Source: Bacteroidota bacterium (GTDB lineage Bacteria > Bacteroidota > Bacteroidia > Flavobacteriales > Weeksellaceae). Taken from it: a DNA stretch of 64,000 nucleotides. Shown here one piece after another: positions 9,221 through 17,360 of this stretch. The position numbers and the translations under genes were made by a program. The DNA is taken from the NCBI GenBank assembly GCA_023394415.1, contig JAEXAR010000043.1, positions 62,001 to 126,000 on the forward strand. Reading direction: 5' to 3'. The notes under the pieces were generated by a model. It made no database searches. It saw only the letters and a program-made list of their open reading frames with translations, and was not told the DNA's origin. Each line of letters begins with the position of its first letter. Positions within the stretch are counted from its first letter, which is position 1.

Positions 9221-10330
9221 ATGTTTTCAGACGAGCATCTTTATTCCATAGCATTACGGAAAGCAAATCTTGTAGGCGACGCTATCTTCAAAAAACTGAT
9301 TGATGCTGAAGGCTCTGCAGAAAATGTATGGAAACTTCCCAAGAAAAAAATCACTAAAATATTTGGCATCGGCGAAAAAATTTCAGCAGAGATAGGCAAC
9401 GAAAACCATTTGAGGTTTGCTGAAAAGGAAATAGAGTTCTGTATGAAGAATAATATTAAGATTAATCTTCGTCACCAAAAATATCTTCCGAAACTCTTGC
9501 AGGAATGTGATGATGCGCCTTCAGTTTTATATCAAAAGGGAAATTTTAATGAAGATGCACTTCCAATAAGTATTGTTGGAACCAGAAACATCACTGCTTA
9601 CGGGAAATTATTTGTAGAAGAACTTTTGGAGGAATTAAAACTACTTAAAGTTCAAACCATTAGTGGACTCGCTTTAGGTGCAGATGCAGAGGTGCATCAA
9701 AAATCTTTGGACAAAAATATCCCGACTACAGCGGTTCTTGCACACGGCTTTCACACGCTTTATCCTTCCAAAAACAGAATGCTTTCCGAACAAATTCTTG
9801 AAAATGGAGGAGCGCTTTTTACAGAATTCAATACTTCACAAAAGCCAGATCGTGAAAATTTCATCCAAAGAAACCGAATCGTTGCAGGACTTTCACCGGC
9901 AACAATTGTAGTAGAAACAGCTTTTGGCGGAGGCTCTATTAGTACCGTTTCGTTTGCCAACAGCTACAATCGGGATGTTTATGCATTACCCGGAAAAATT
10001 ACTGATAAATACAGCCAAGGCTGTAACCAAATTATTGCACAACATAAAGCCGCCACAGTATCTACCGTAAAAGATTTAATAAAAGATTTAGGCTTGTACG
10101 AACCAAAAGAAAAAATTGGTGACCTGTTTCCTAAATCTGAAATTAAGCTGCAACTTACTGATGAGCAAGATGTAATCTATAATATCATCAAAGCAAATCC
10201 GCTTATAACTTTAGATGAGATTTCTGAAGTCTCATCTTTGCCTACCTACAAAATTCTGCCAATTTTGCTCGAAATTGAAATTTCGGGTTATATTAAGTCT
10301 TTTTCGGGGCGCCAATTTCAAATAATTTAA
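9221..10330 (+). CDS. dprA: DNA-processing protein DprA
   Basis: 369 residues. DprA binds incoming single-stranded DNA and loads RecA during natural transformation. An N-terminal helix-hairpin-helix-like region (KKKITKIFGIGEKISAEIG) is followed by the Rossmann-like domain: SIVGTRNITAYGK, TISGLALGADAEVHQ, GFHTLYPSKNRML, FIQRNRIVAGLSPATIVVETAFGGGS. The C-terminal winged-helix region (NPLITLDEISEVSSLPTYKILPILLEIEISG) is present, so the protein looks complete. A TATTTTTG element at 9195-9202 could drive it. It lies near yifB/comM, so two transformation-linked genes share the neighbourhood. Confidence 0.94.
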   Translation: MFSDEHLYSIALRKANLVGDAIFKKLIDAEGSAENVWKLPKKKITKIFGIGEKISAEIGNENHLRFAEKEIEFCMKNNIKINLRHQKYLPKLLQECDDAPSVLYQKGNFNEDALPISIVGTRNITAYGKLFVEELLEELKLLKVQTISGLALGADAEVHQKSLDKNIPTTAVLAHGFHTLYPSKNRMLSEQILENGGALFTEFNTSQKPDRENFIQRNRIVAGLSPATIVVETAFGGGSISTVSFANSYNRDVYALPGKITDKYSQGCNQIIAQHKAATVSTVKDLIKDLGLYEPKEKIGDLFPKSEIKLQLTDEQDVIYNIIKANPLITLDEISEVSSLPTYKILPILLEIEISGYIKSFSGRQFQII

Positions 10331-10463
10331 AATTTGACGTTTTTTAATTATTCACTAAACAATTGTTAACGTAATATTATTAATAATTTTAAGTAAAAAA
10401 TTGTGAATTTAATAAATATATTGAGCGAAATCAATGAATTTTTATTAAATTTAAAATAAATAT

Positions 10464-10493
10464 TTGCAACAATTAAAAAAAAAATTAAATTTG
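10464..10493 (+). promoter_or_regulatory. Bacteroidota-type promoter of gdhA
   Basis: TTG at 10464-10466, a 19-nt spacer, then TAAATTTG at 10486-10493, matching the TTG/TAnnTTTG pattern of the main Bacteroidota sigma factor. Transcription would begin around 10499, leaving a leader of under 20 nt before ATG 10516. Confidence 0.65.
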
Positions 10494-10515
10494 GTAGCAA
10501 TAATTATTAAACCTT

Positions 10516-11874
10516 ATGGAGCACTATAATGTAGAGCAAAAAATCCAGGAGTTTATTGCCAAAATAGAAGCAAGAAACCCAAATGAACCTGAATTTCTTC
10601 AGGCTGTGAAAGAAGTAGCAGTTACGGTAATTCCTTTTATCGCTACAAGAAAAGAATACAATGGTATGAAACTTCTTGAGAGAATGGCGGAAGCAGAAAG
10701 AATTATCATTTTCAGAGTTCCTTGGATTGATGACAAAGGTGAAATACAGGTGAACAGAGGTTACAGAATCCAAATGAATTCTGCAATTGGTCCATACAAA
10801 GGTGGTATTCGTTTCCATCCTACGGTAAACCTTTCCGTTCTTAAATTTTTAGCATTTGAACAGGTTTTCAAAAATTCTTTAACAACGCTTCCTATGGGTG
10901 GTGGTAAAGGTGGCGCAGACTTCGATCCGCAAGGCAAATCTGATATGGAAATTATGCGTTTCTGCCAAGCATTTATGACCGAGATGTGCAAACATATTGG
11001 CCCAGAAACCGATGTTCCTGCGGGAGATATTGGTGTTGGCGCTAAAGAAATTGGGTATCTTTTTGGGCAATACAAGAAAATTAGAAACGAATTTACGGGT
11101 GTGCTTACCGGTAAAGGTTTAGCATACGGAGGATCGCTAATTCGTCCGGAAGCCACAGGTTATGGCGTTGTTTACTTCTGTGAGCAAATGCTTAAAACCA
11201 AAGGTGAAGAAATAAATGGAAAAACTTTCACTGTCTCAGGTTTCGGAAATGTTGCCTGGGGTGTTGTAAAGAAAATTAATGAGCTGGGAGGAAAAGTACT
11301 TACCATCTCCGGTCCGGACGGTTATGTATATGATGAAGCGGGAATTAGTGGTGAAAAAGTTGATTATTTATTAGAATTAAGAGCTTCCGGAAATAACAGA
11401 GCCGAGGATTATGTGAAAAAATATCCTGAAGCAAAATTCTTCGCAGGCAAAAGACCTTGGGAAGTAAAATGTGATGTGGCAATTCCTGCTGCAACACAGA
11501 ACGAACTTCACCTTGAAGACGCAAAAAAACTTGTAGAAAACGGCGTAATGTGTGTTACTGAAGCGGCCAATATGCCTTCTACATTAGACGCTATAAACTA
11601 TTTCCTTGATAACAAGGTGCTTTTCAGCCCTGGTAAAGCCTCAAACGCTGGTGGTGTTGCTACTTCCGGTCTTGAAATGACGCAGAACTCCATTCGCTTG
11701 AACTGGTCTTCGGAAGAGGTGGACGCAAGACTTAAAGAAATTATGATTGGCATCCACAAAGCTTGTCGCGACTTCGGAAAAGAGCAAGACGGTTATGTCA
11801 ACTACGTGAAAGGAGCTAATATTGCCGGCTTTGTAAAAGTTGCTGAAGCAATGCTGGCGCAAGGAGTTGTATAA
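10516..11874 (+). CDS. gdhA: NADP-type glutamate dehydrogenase
   Basis: 452 residues, the length of hexameric bacterial glutamate dehydrogenases. It converts 2-oxoglutarate and ammonium to glutamate. Substrate-binding residues sit in NSAIGPYKGGIRFHP and LPMGGGKGGADFDPQGKSD (near residue 127), and PAGDIGVGAKEIGYLFGQYKK follows. The dinucleotide-binding loop is VSGFGNVAWG, and AAATQNELHLEDA and SNAGGVATSGLEMTQN complete the family signature. NADP use is inferred from overall similarity to GdhA. A consensus promoter lies just upstream and a terminator directly downstream, so it is a single-gene unit. Confidence 0.96.
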   Translation: MEHYNVEQKIQEFIAKIEARNPNEPEFLQAVKEVAVTVIPFIATRKEYNGMKLLERMAEAERIIIFRVPWIDDKGEIQVNRGYRIQMNSAIGPYKGGIRFHPTVNLSVLKFLAFEQVFKNSLTTLPMGGGKGGADFDPQGKSDMEIMRFCQAFMTEMCKHIGPETDVPAGDIGVGAKEIGYLFGQYKKIRNEFTGVLTGKGLAYGGSLIRPEATGYGVVYFCEQMLKTKGEEINGKTFTVSGFGNVAWGVVKKINELGGKVLTISGPDGYVYDEAGISGEKVDYLLELRASGNNRAEDYVKKYPEAKFFAGKRPWEVKCDVAIPAATQNELHLEDAKKLVENGVMCVTEAANMPSTLDAINYFLDNKVLFSPGKASNAGGVATSGLEMTQNSIRLNWSSEEVDARLKEIMIGIHKACRDFGKEQDGYVNYVKGANIAGFVKVAEAMLAQGVV

Positions 11875-11884
11875 AGATATAGTG

Positions 11885-11904
11885 AGCCCGAATGTTTTCG
11901 GGCT
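11885..11904 (+). terminator. Terminator after gdhA
   Basis: AGCCCGAA and TTCGGGCT form a perfect 8-bp stem with a TGTT loop, 10 nt after the stop codon. The T run is short (TTC). Confidence 0.7.
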
Positions 11905-11991
11905 TTCAAATTATTTTCCTCATCTTGGATTGAATATTGAAATGATAAATTCCTGTCCCGGGATAATGGGAAAAAAGTAAAATGAGAGGAT

Positions 11992-12022
11992 AAAAGCACT
12001 GAAATCAGTGCTTTTATTTTTT
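11992..12022. terminator. Second terminator-like hairpin downstream of gdhA
   Basis: AAAAGCACTG and CAGTGCTTTT pair with a 4-nt loop, followed by ATTTTTTAT. The ~85 bp between this and the first gdhA terminator contains no recognisable gene. Confidence 0.65.
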
Positions 12023-12134
12023 ATGAATTTCAGAAAATGATCTTCATCGTCATTGCAAACAGATTATTAAACTTCAAATAAGAAAATAGCCGTGAATTCG
12101 TGGCAATTCTCTATTTTTACTAAAATTTTTTCGA

Positions 12135-13538
12135 ATGGTTTTAAGTAGAATTTGGTCGGCGTTTATCATCGTCGCAATTATAGTGGCAAGTATTAAATAT
12201 TTGTTTTCGCCAAATTACAAGGATATTTACAATGATATGGTTGTAGGCAAAGGTGGTGATACCGTACAGATTGCAACCAAAACAATGAAAGAACTCTCAC
12301 CAATAATTCAGCAAAACCTTCAGAAAACGCCTCATTTCTCTGATAATCACATCAGTTATAAAGCCGATTCTCTGAAGCAAAACGTACAGGTGTACCGAGT
12401 TTCTGCTGCCGATGGTGTGATTGGAACTTCTGAAACCGCCGTAAAAATCTGTCTTGGATTAATCGGAATTATGACGCTTTTTATGGGCTTTATGAGCATT
12501 GCCGAAAAAGCCGGTGGCATCAACCTGCTTTCAAGGATGATCCAACCGTTTTTCTCTAAATTATTTCCTGAAATTCCTAAAAACCACCCTTCATTTGGTC
12601 ATATGATGCTGAATTTCAGTGCCAATTTATTAGGTTTGGATAACGCTGCAACACCTTTTGGATTGAAAGCAATGGAAAGTTTGCAGACATTAAATCCTTC
12701 CAAGGATACCGCAAGTAATGCACAAATTATGTTTTTAGCCCTGCATGCAAGCGGTTTAACATTAATTCCGGTTTCCATCATTGCCATTCGTGCCAGTATG
12801 GGAGCCACCAATCCTACAGACATATTTTTACCTTGTCTTATTGCAACTTTTGCGGCAACAATGGCTGCGATGATTATTGTTTCTCTTAAACAGAAAATCA
12901 ATCTTTTACAACCAGTGGTATTGGCTTATGTTGGCGGAATTTCGGCAATTATTGCTGCTCTGGTTGTTTTCCTCGTACAATTGAATCAATCGGAACTTGC
13001 TGAATTTTCAAAAGTTTTAAGCAATGGAATTATCCTCCTGATATTTTTTGCGATTGTTTTAGGTGGCGTTTACAAAAAAATTGACGTTTTTGATTCCTTT
13101 ATTGAAGGGGCAAAAGAAGGGTTCTGGGTTTCCGTAAAAATCATTCCATATCTTGTGGGAATGCTAATTGCAATTTCACTATTGAGAACTTCAGGCGTAT
13201 TTGAGGTGATTATCGATGGTATGAAATGGATTGCAGATGTTGCAGGCGCCGACACCAGATTTGTAGATGGGCTTCCAACAGCATTAATAAAACCTCTTTC
13301 GGGTTCCGGAGCACGTGGAATGATGGTGGATACGATGACGACTTTTGGTCCGGATTCTTTCCCTTCTAGGTTAGCCGGCATTTTACAAGGAAGTTCTGAT
13401 ACTACTTTTTATGTGATTGCTGTTTATTTTGGTGCTGTTTCGATTAAAAATACCAGATATACCGTTGGCGCAATGCTTCTTGCAGATTTAGTTGGAATTA
13501 TTACGGCGATAACTTTGGCTTATTTGTTCTTTGGATAA
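12135..13538 (+). CDS. Nucleoside-recognition (Gate) domain membrane protein, SpmA/SpmB-like fusion
   Basis: 467 residues with about ten membrane helices. Two Gate/nucleoside-recognition domains can be seen. The N-terminal half, with IMTLFMGFMSIAEKAGG and FSANLLGLDNAATPFGLKAM, is like SpmA. The C-terminal half, with VSVKIIPYLVGMLIAISLLR, LIKPLSGSGARGMMVDTM and GSSDTTFYVIAVYFGAV, is like SpmB. In spore formers these are separate proteins; in Bacteroidota they are fused and no spores are made, so the sporulation name is misleading. Substrate and role are unknown, perhaps solute export. Its stop codon abuts the methyltransferase scar, which may once have been co-transcribed. Confidence 0.85.
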   Translation: MVLSRIWSAFIIVAIIVASIKYLFSPNYKDIYNDMVVGKGGDTVQIATKTMKELSPIIQQNLQKTPHFSDNHISYKADSLKQNVQVYRVSAADGVIGTSETAVKICLGLIGIMTLFMGFMSIAEKAGGINLLSRMIQPFFSKLFPEIPKNHPSFGHMMLNFSANLLGLDNAATPFGLKAMESLQTLNPSKDTASNAQIMFLALHASGLTLIPVSIIAIRASMGATNPTDIFLPCLIATFAATMAAMIIVSLKQKINLLQPVVLAYVGGISAIIAALVVFLVQLNQSELAEFSKVLSNGIILLIFFAIVLGGVYKKIDVFDSFIEGAKEGFWVSVKIIPYLVGMLIAISLLRTSGVFEVIIDGMKWIADVAGADTRFVDGLPTALIKPLSGSGARGMMVDTMTTFGPDSFPSRLAGILQGSSDTTFYVIAVYFGAVSIKNTRYTVGAMLLADLVGIITAITLAYLFFG

Positions 13539-13710
13539 ATGGATAAATTTGAATTTAACATTTATGAGCCTTCTTTCGTGAAAGATTTGTTCAATAGAAT
13601 GTCAAGCTTGCATAATTTTTAATAATAATGGCCTTAATGTTAAATTTAAAAATTATTTCTTTGGCTGCGCAACAGGCTTCTACGGAACAAAACCTGAACT
13701 TGGAACATGA
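13539..13710 (+). pseudogene. Scar of a deleted class I methyltransferase gene
   Basis: Starting at the ATG right after the previous stop codon, the frame reads FNIYEPSFVKDLFNRMSS, then diverges and stops at 13620. In a different frame, NNNGLNVKFKNYFFGCATGF and YGTKPELGT follow, ending at TGA 13708-13710. From memory, these resemble the first ~24 and last ~30 residues of a UbiE-like SAM-dependent methyltransferase common in flavobacteria. The ~180 central residues with the SAM-binding motifs are missing. I read this as an internal deletion with its join near 13608-13625. The family assignment is from recall and not tested. Confidence 0.55.
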
Positions 13711-13722
13711 AACTTTAAACGA
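13695..13722. repeat. Degenerate heptamer tandem repeat
   Basis: Four consecutive 7-nt units: TGAACTT, GGAACAT, GAAACTT, TAAACGA. This is the reverse-strand form of heptamer tracts found elsewhere in the window (14581, 21055, 26327, 27857, 50869, 52617). Confidence 0.5.
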
Positions 13723-13728
13723 AAATAT

Positions 13729-14109
13729 ATGATTCACGATAAAGACTATATCATACGCATCGTAAAACAGTTTTCAGAAATGATTGCTAATATGTTGCTC
13801 GGAAAAAACGAAGGCACATTAGAAGAGCAGCAAATGGTTTTTGAGACTCAAATGAAAGATATCTTCAAAATGAGTTTTGATGAACTTTCGGCGATGAGCA
13901 CAGATGAAATTAACAATTGGGTTGAAAACAAAGACGCTTCTCATCACATTGCTTACTACGAACTTTTAGGGCATCTTTTCTACCACAAATTTAAAGAAGA
14001 AAACAGAGGTGATTTTGCTGAAAAAGCAAAGACATTTTATGAAATTTGGCTCCAGAAAAGCCAGATTTTCTCACTTCCGGTGATGAGCAGGATTAACGAA
14101 CTGAAATAA
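13729..14109 (+). CDS. Conserved hypothetical helical protein
   Basis: 126 residues, soluble and almost entirely alpha-helical by composition, with no signal peptide or membrane segment. It opens MIHDKDYIIRIVKQFSEMIANMLLGKNEG and ends with a TPR-like helical pair (HIAYYELLGHLFYHKFKEE, AEKAKTFYEIWLQKSQ). I do not recognise a named family with confidence; the opening recalls DUF6483-type proteins. Codon use is like its neighbours and a strong terminator follows, so it is a real gene. Its upstream region is the methyltransferase scar plus a heptamer repeat. Confidence 0.75.
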   Translation: MIHDKDYIIRIVKQFSEMIANMLLGKNEGTLEEQQMVFETQMKDIFKMSFDELSAMSTDEINNWVENKDASHHIAYYELLGHLFYHKFKEENRGDFAEKAKTFYEIWLQKSQIFSLPVMSRINELK

Positions 14110-14110
14110 A

Positions 14111-14135
14111 AAAGGCTGCAAAAATTGCAGCCTTT
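14111..14135. terminator. Bidirectional terminator
   Basis: AAAGGCTGCAA and TTGCAGCCTTT form a perfect 11-bp stem with a 3-nt loop between converging genes (14109 and 14159). Confidence 0.82.
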
Positions 14136-14158
14136 ACTATTCAATCATTTTCTACTTT

Positions 14159-14569
14159 TTAGCAATATTCATCATAAGCAGCCTGTAGATTTGCTGCTAT
14201 TGCTCCCGCTGGATTGCCTTCAATGTGATGTCTTTCAAGCATATGTACAAGTTCTCCATCTTTGAAAAGGGCTACACTTGGTGAGCTTGGTGGAAATGGT
14301 GCCATATGTTTTCTGGCTTCTGCAACAGCATCACCATCAAAACCTGCGAAAACGGTTACCAAATGATCCGGTTTCTTATCCCCTGTTAAAGAGTATACAA
14401 CACCCGGTCTTGCAGCTCCTGCAGCACATCCACATACTGAATTTACCATTACAAGAGTTGTTCCCGGTTGCTTAAGAGCATCATTTACCTGTTCTGCTGT
14501 TGTAAGGTCTTGGAAACCTTTATCTGTGAGTTCAGCCTTCATCGGCATTACTAATTCTTCTGGATACAT
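14159..14569 (-). CDS. BrxA/BrxB family bacilliredoxin (DUF1094)
   Basis: 136 residues, thioredoxin-like. The redox motif is CGC at residues 46-48 within VMVNSVCGCAAGAARPG, as in bacilliredoxins YphP/YqiW, which remove bacillithiol from S-thiolated proteins in Firmicutes. FPPSSPSVALFKDGELVHMLERHHIEG is the family's C-terminal signature. The chain ends YDEYC, adding a third cysteine near the C-terminus. Bacillithiol use in this organism is inference; no bshA/B/C gene is in the window. A TAAATTTG element (14619-14626) and a heptamer repeat tract lie in its upstream region. Confidence 0.9.
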   Translation of the reverse strand: MYPEELVMPMKAELTDKGFQDLTTAEQVNDALKQPGTTLVMVNSVCGCAAGAARPGVVYSLTGDKKPDHLVTVFAGFDGDAVAEARKHMAPFPPSSPSVALFKDGELVHMLERHHIEGNPAGAIAANLQAAYDEYC

Positions 14570-14580
14570 AACTTTTTTTG

Positions 14581-14615
14581 TTTAAGGTTTAAGGTTTAAG
14601 GTCTAAAGTTTGAAA
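14581..14615. repeat. Heptamer tandem repeat in the bacilliredoxin leader
   Basis: Units TTTAAGG, TTTAAGG, TTTAAGG, TCTAAAG, TTTGAAA in strict 7-nt register; GTTCAAA and TTTAGGT continue the period to 14629. Confidence 0.7.
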
Positions 14616-14801
14616 GTTCAAATTTAGGTATTTATATTATTCAATTTTATTGATTTATGTTATCAAAATTATTCCATTTTCTTTAATCGGACAAATTGAC
14701 TTTATTTTGAAAAAACTAAAAGCTTGTTTAAATTTTTTTTATTATTAAGTCAGAAAATTCCTTTTCCTCAACCTTAAAGGGTAGAAAATTCCTTCAGAAT
14801 A

Positions 14802-14831
14802 TAAAAAACCCGGAACATTGCTGTCCCGGAT
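14802..14831 (-). terminator. Terminator at the end of the division/peptidoglycan cluster
   Basis: On the minus strand, ATCCGGGACA and TGTTCCGGGT form a 10-bp stem (two G-U pairs) with a GCAA tetraloop, then six T residues. It lies 116 nt after the yqeY stop codon and probably ends the whole dcw transcript. Confidence 0.8.
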
Positions 14832-14946
14832 TTCCAATCAAATCGATATGCAAAGGTTGAATATCCTGAATTATGGGTGATAATTATTGCGTATTGATGC
14901 TAGGTGCAACTTGGTGCAACCTTTCAATTGTGCAACCTACACCCGA

Positions 14947-15393
14947 TTAAGAAAGAAGTTTCTTCGCCATTTCCGAAATGCTTTTCCCGTCAGATTTTCC
15001 GGCTAAAGCTTTGGATGCTACACCCATTACTTTTCCTAAATCTTTAATGGATTCAGCACCGGTTTCGGTGATGATGTTTTTCATCTCAATTTCCAGTTCT
15101 TCAGCTGTAAGCTGTTTTGGTAGAAACTGTTCAATGACTTTCATTTGAGCTTCTTCCACATCAGCAAGGTCGTTTCTGCCCTGTGCTGCGAACTGCTCAT
15201 AAGAATCTTTTCTCTGTTTTATCATCCGTTGCAAAATGGCTATTTCCTGCTCCGCAGAAACTTCAGCACCTCTTGCTTCGGTTTTTAGTAACAATATCTG
15301 CGATTTCACAGCACGAAGAGAATCCAAAGCTACTTTGTCTTTCTCACGCATTGCGGTTTTTATCGCTTCATTGATCGTGTTTTCTAAACTCAT
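14947..15393 (-). CDS. yqeY: GatB/YqeY domain protein
   Basis: 148 residues, all of it the YqeY domain also found at the C-terminus of the GatB amidotransferase subunit: DSLRAVKSQILLLKTEARG, QEIAILQRMIKQRKDSYEQF, VIEQFLPKQLTAEELE, DLGKVMGVASKALAGKSDGK. The domain may bind tRNA, but free-standing YqeY has no established role. It follows ftsZ after 77 bp on the same strand and ends at the cluster terminator. The placement after ftsZ is the usual one in flavobacteria. Confidence 0.9.
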   Translation of the reverse strand: MSLENTINEAIKTAMREKDKVALDSLRAVKSQILLLKTEARGAEVSAEQEIAILQRMIKQRKDSYEQFAAQGRNDLADVEEAQMKVIEQFLPKQLTAEELEIEMKNIITETGAESIKDLGKVMGVASKALAGKSDGKSISEMAKKLLS

Positions 15394-15470
15394 TTATTCT
15401 CTAATTTATCAGCGTGAAAATCAATCAGTGTTTTGTTATGTTTTCGTTGATAGATTCCTACACTGTTACA

Positions 15471-17345
15471 TTAATCTACATCTTTATTTAAAAATCTATT
15501 TTCTCTTAGTTGCATTTTCCCATCGTTTTCTGAAAGGAAAGTGTTGATGCTTTGTTCAGATGCATTAAAATTATCAATGGATATATTTTTTCTTCTGAAT
15601 GCCGGAACTGATTCAAAATCAGAACCATCGTCAAAATTCTGATAACGGGAATTGAATTCTTTCAGCTTGTTTCTACGCTCGTTTACTTTTTCAGCGTTTG
15701 TTGTTTTGCTAATGAATGTAAACTCTTCTTTTACCTCCACTTTAGTTTCAGTAATTACAGGTTCTTCTTTTACCCCAACTTTTGGAGGAGTAGCCACAGG
15801 TGTTGGTTTTGCAACCGGTTCATCAATGATTTCATTTTTTGGCTGCCGAGCTTCCTCCACTTTATCTTCTACGATAAAAGGCTCACTTTCAACAGGTTCA
15901 TTCACAAAAAAACTGAATTCAATCGGTTTATCTTCAGAGAATGAAGATTTTTGAGACTCTTCTTTTTGTACGGGCTCTTCTACTTCAAATGAAAAAGACT
16001 GTGGCTCCAGCTCTTCCTCGAACGCTTCGTAGGTGAATAAATCCGGTTCGTGAGCGATTTCTTCCTCTTCTCTGAAAGAAATTGCAGGCTGAACCTCTTC
16101 TTCTTCCTCTTTTGCGAAGAATTTTACTTTAGTTTGAGATTCTTCCTCAATTATCATTTTTTTTTCAGAAGTTTTTACCTGAAACCGAGGCGACTCGTCT
16201 TCTTCGTCATCTAACCTGAAAAGACTTTTTCCTTCAAATCTCTCAACTTTTTCCTCTTCCCTTTCCGCTTTTGTCCTGAATGGAGATTCTTTCGGGATTC
16301 TGGTTTCAGAATTACCGTCTAGGGTGAATTTTATTTTTTCTGTAGGCCCGTTGTGTTTAGGGTTGTCCTTTGCAAAACCCGTAGCAATTACCAATACGCT
16401 TACTGCATCGCCCAGTTCTTCATCAGTCCCCACTCCGAAAATAATTTCCGCAGTGTGACCGGCTTCTTTCTGAATATGGTCCATAATCACACCGATTTCG
16501 TCCATCGTTGCTTCTTCGTTACCACTTCTGATCAGCAACAGTACGTTTTTCGCCCCTGTAATTTTGTTGTCGTTCAATAATGGGGAATCCAGGGCTTTTT
16601 TCACCGCTTCTTCGGCTTTATTTTCGCCTGAAGCTTTTCCGGTAGACATCAATGCCGTTCCTGAATTTGCAAGCACTGTTTTAGCATCACGGAAATCGAT
16701 ATTGATATCGAAATAACCCGTAATTACCTCTGCCATACCTTTTGCAGCGTTGGTTAAAACCTCATCGGCTTTAGAGAATCCTTGTTTGAAACCAAGGTTT
16801 CCGAACTGTTGCCTCAATTTATCGTTATTGATGACAATTAGCGAATCAACATTGCTTCTTAATTTTTCAAGCCCGCTTTCTGCCTGCTCCAGCCTTCTTT
16901 TTCCCTCAAAACTGAAAGGAACGGTAACAATACCTACGGTAAGAATTCCCATTTCCCTTGCCACTTTTGCAATAACTGGTGCGGCTCCGGTTCCGGTTCC
17001 ACCACCCATTCCTGCCGTGATGAAAACCATTTTGGTATTCTGGCCAAGGGATGCTTTAATTTCGTCAATACTCTCGATAGCCGCTTTTTCACCAACTTCC
17101 GGATCGGCACCTGCACCAAGACCTTCTGTTGTAGAAACGCCTAATTGTACTTTATTGGCAACCGGATTATTGTCTAGCGTCTGTGCATCGGTATTACAAA
17201 TCACAAAATCAACGCCGTGGATTCCTGTTTCGTACATGTGTTTCAAAGCGTTGTTACCACCGCCGCCAACACCGATAACTTTTATAATTGATGAATTTCC
17301 TTTTGGCAAATCAAATGAAAATCCTTGTGTTCCTAAATTATCCAT
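15471..17345 (-). CDS. ftsZ: Cell division protein FtsZ
   Basis: 624 residues. FtsZ is the tubulin-like GTPase that forms the Z-ring at mid-cell. The GTP-binding motif GGGTGTGAAP lies at residues 114-123, with GVGGGGNNALKHM near the start and NNDKLRQQFGNLGFKQGF for the T7 loop region. The globular domain ends near residue 330. A very long acidic, proline-containing linker follows (about 250 residues rich in Glu, Lys, Val), giving a protein far longer than the ~380 residues of E. coli FtsZ, as is common in Bacteroidota. A short conserved-looking tail (SINTFLSENDGKMQLRENRF) ends it. It lies 15 nt after ftsA. Confidence 0.97.
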   Translation of the reverse strand: MDNLGTQGFSFDLPKGNSSIIKVIGVGGGGNNALKHMYETGIHGVDFVICNTDAQTLDNNPVANKVQLGVSTTEGLGAGADPEVGEKAAIESIDEIKASLGQNTKMVFITAGMGGGTGTGAAPVIAKVAREMGILTVGIVTVPFSFEGKRRLEQAESGLEKLRSNVDSLIVINNDKLRQQFGNLGFKQGFSKADEVLTNAAKGMAEVITGYFDINIDFRDAKTVLANSGTALMSTGKASGENKAEEAVKKALDSPLLNDNKITGAKNVLLLIRSGNEEATMDEIGVIMDHIQKEAGHTAEIIFGVGTDEELGDAVSVLVIATGFAKDNPKHNGPTEKIKFTLDGNSETRIPKESPFRTKAEREEEKVERFEGKSLFRLDDEEDESPRFQVKTSEKKMIIEEESQTKVKFFAKEEEEEVQPAISFREEEEIAHEPDLFTYEAFEEELEPQSFSFEVEEPVQKEESQKSSFSEDKPIEFSFFVNEPVESEPFIVEDKVEEARQPKNEIIDEPVAKPTPVATPPKVGVKEEPVITETKVEVKEEFTFISKTTNAEKVNERRNKLKEFNSRYQNFDDGSDFESVPAFRRKNISIDNFNASEQSINTFLSENDGKMQLRENRFLNKDVD

Positions 17346-17360
17346 ATTTATGTGTATTTT

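Larger units (their letters stand above)
14570..14946. other. 377-bp gene-free interval between bacilliredoxin and yqeY
   Basis: It holds the likely brxA leader with a heptamer tract (14581-14615), a TAAATTTG element (14619-14626), a direct repeat AGAAAATTCCTT at 14752-14763 and 14783-14794, the terminator of the division cluster (14802-14831), and three GTGCAAC words (14904, 14914, 14930). No coding frame of note was seen. Confidence 0.6.

Noticed and set aside
12060..12110. GTGAATTCGTGGCAATT phrase before the SpmA/SpmB-like gene considered as an operator
   Set aside because: Similar phrases seem frequent in flavobacterial intergenic DNA and no symmetry or neighbouring repeat was found here, so no role can be supported.
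13628..13732. 34-codon open frame MALMLNLKIISLAAQQ
   Set aside because: It covers the 3' remnant of the methyltransferase in a different frame and runs through a heptamer repeat. It shows no sign of selection.
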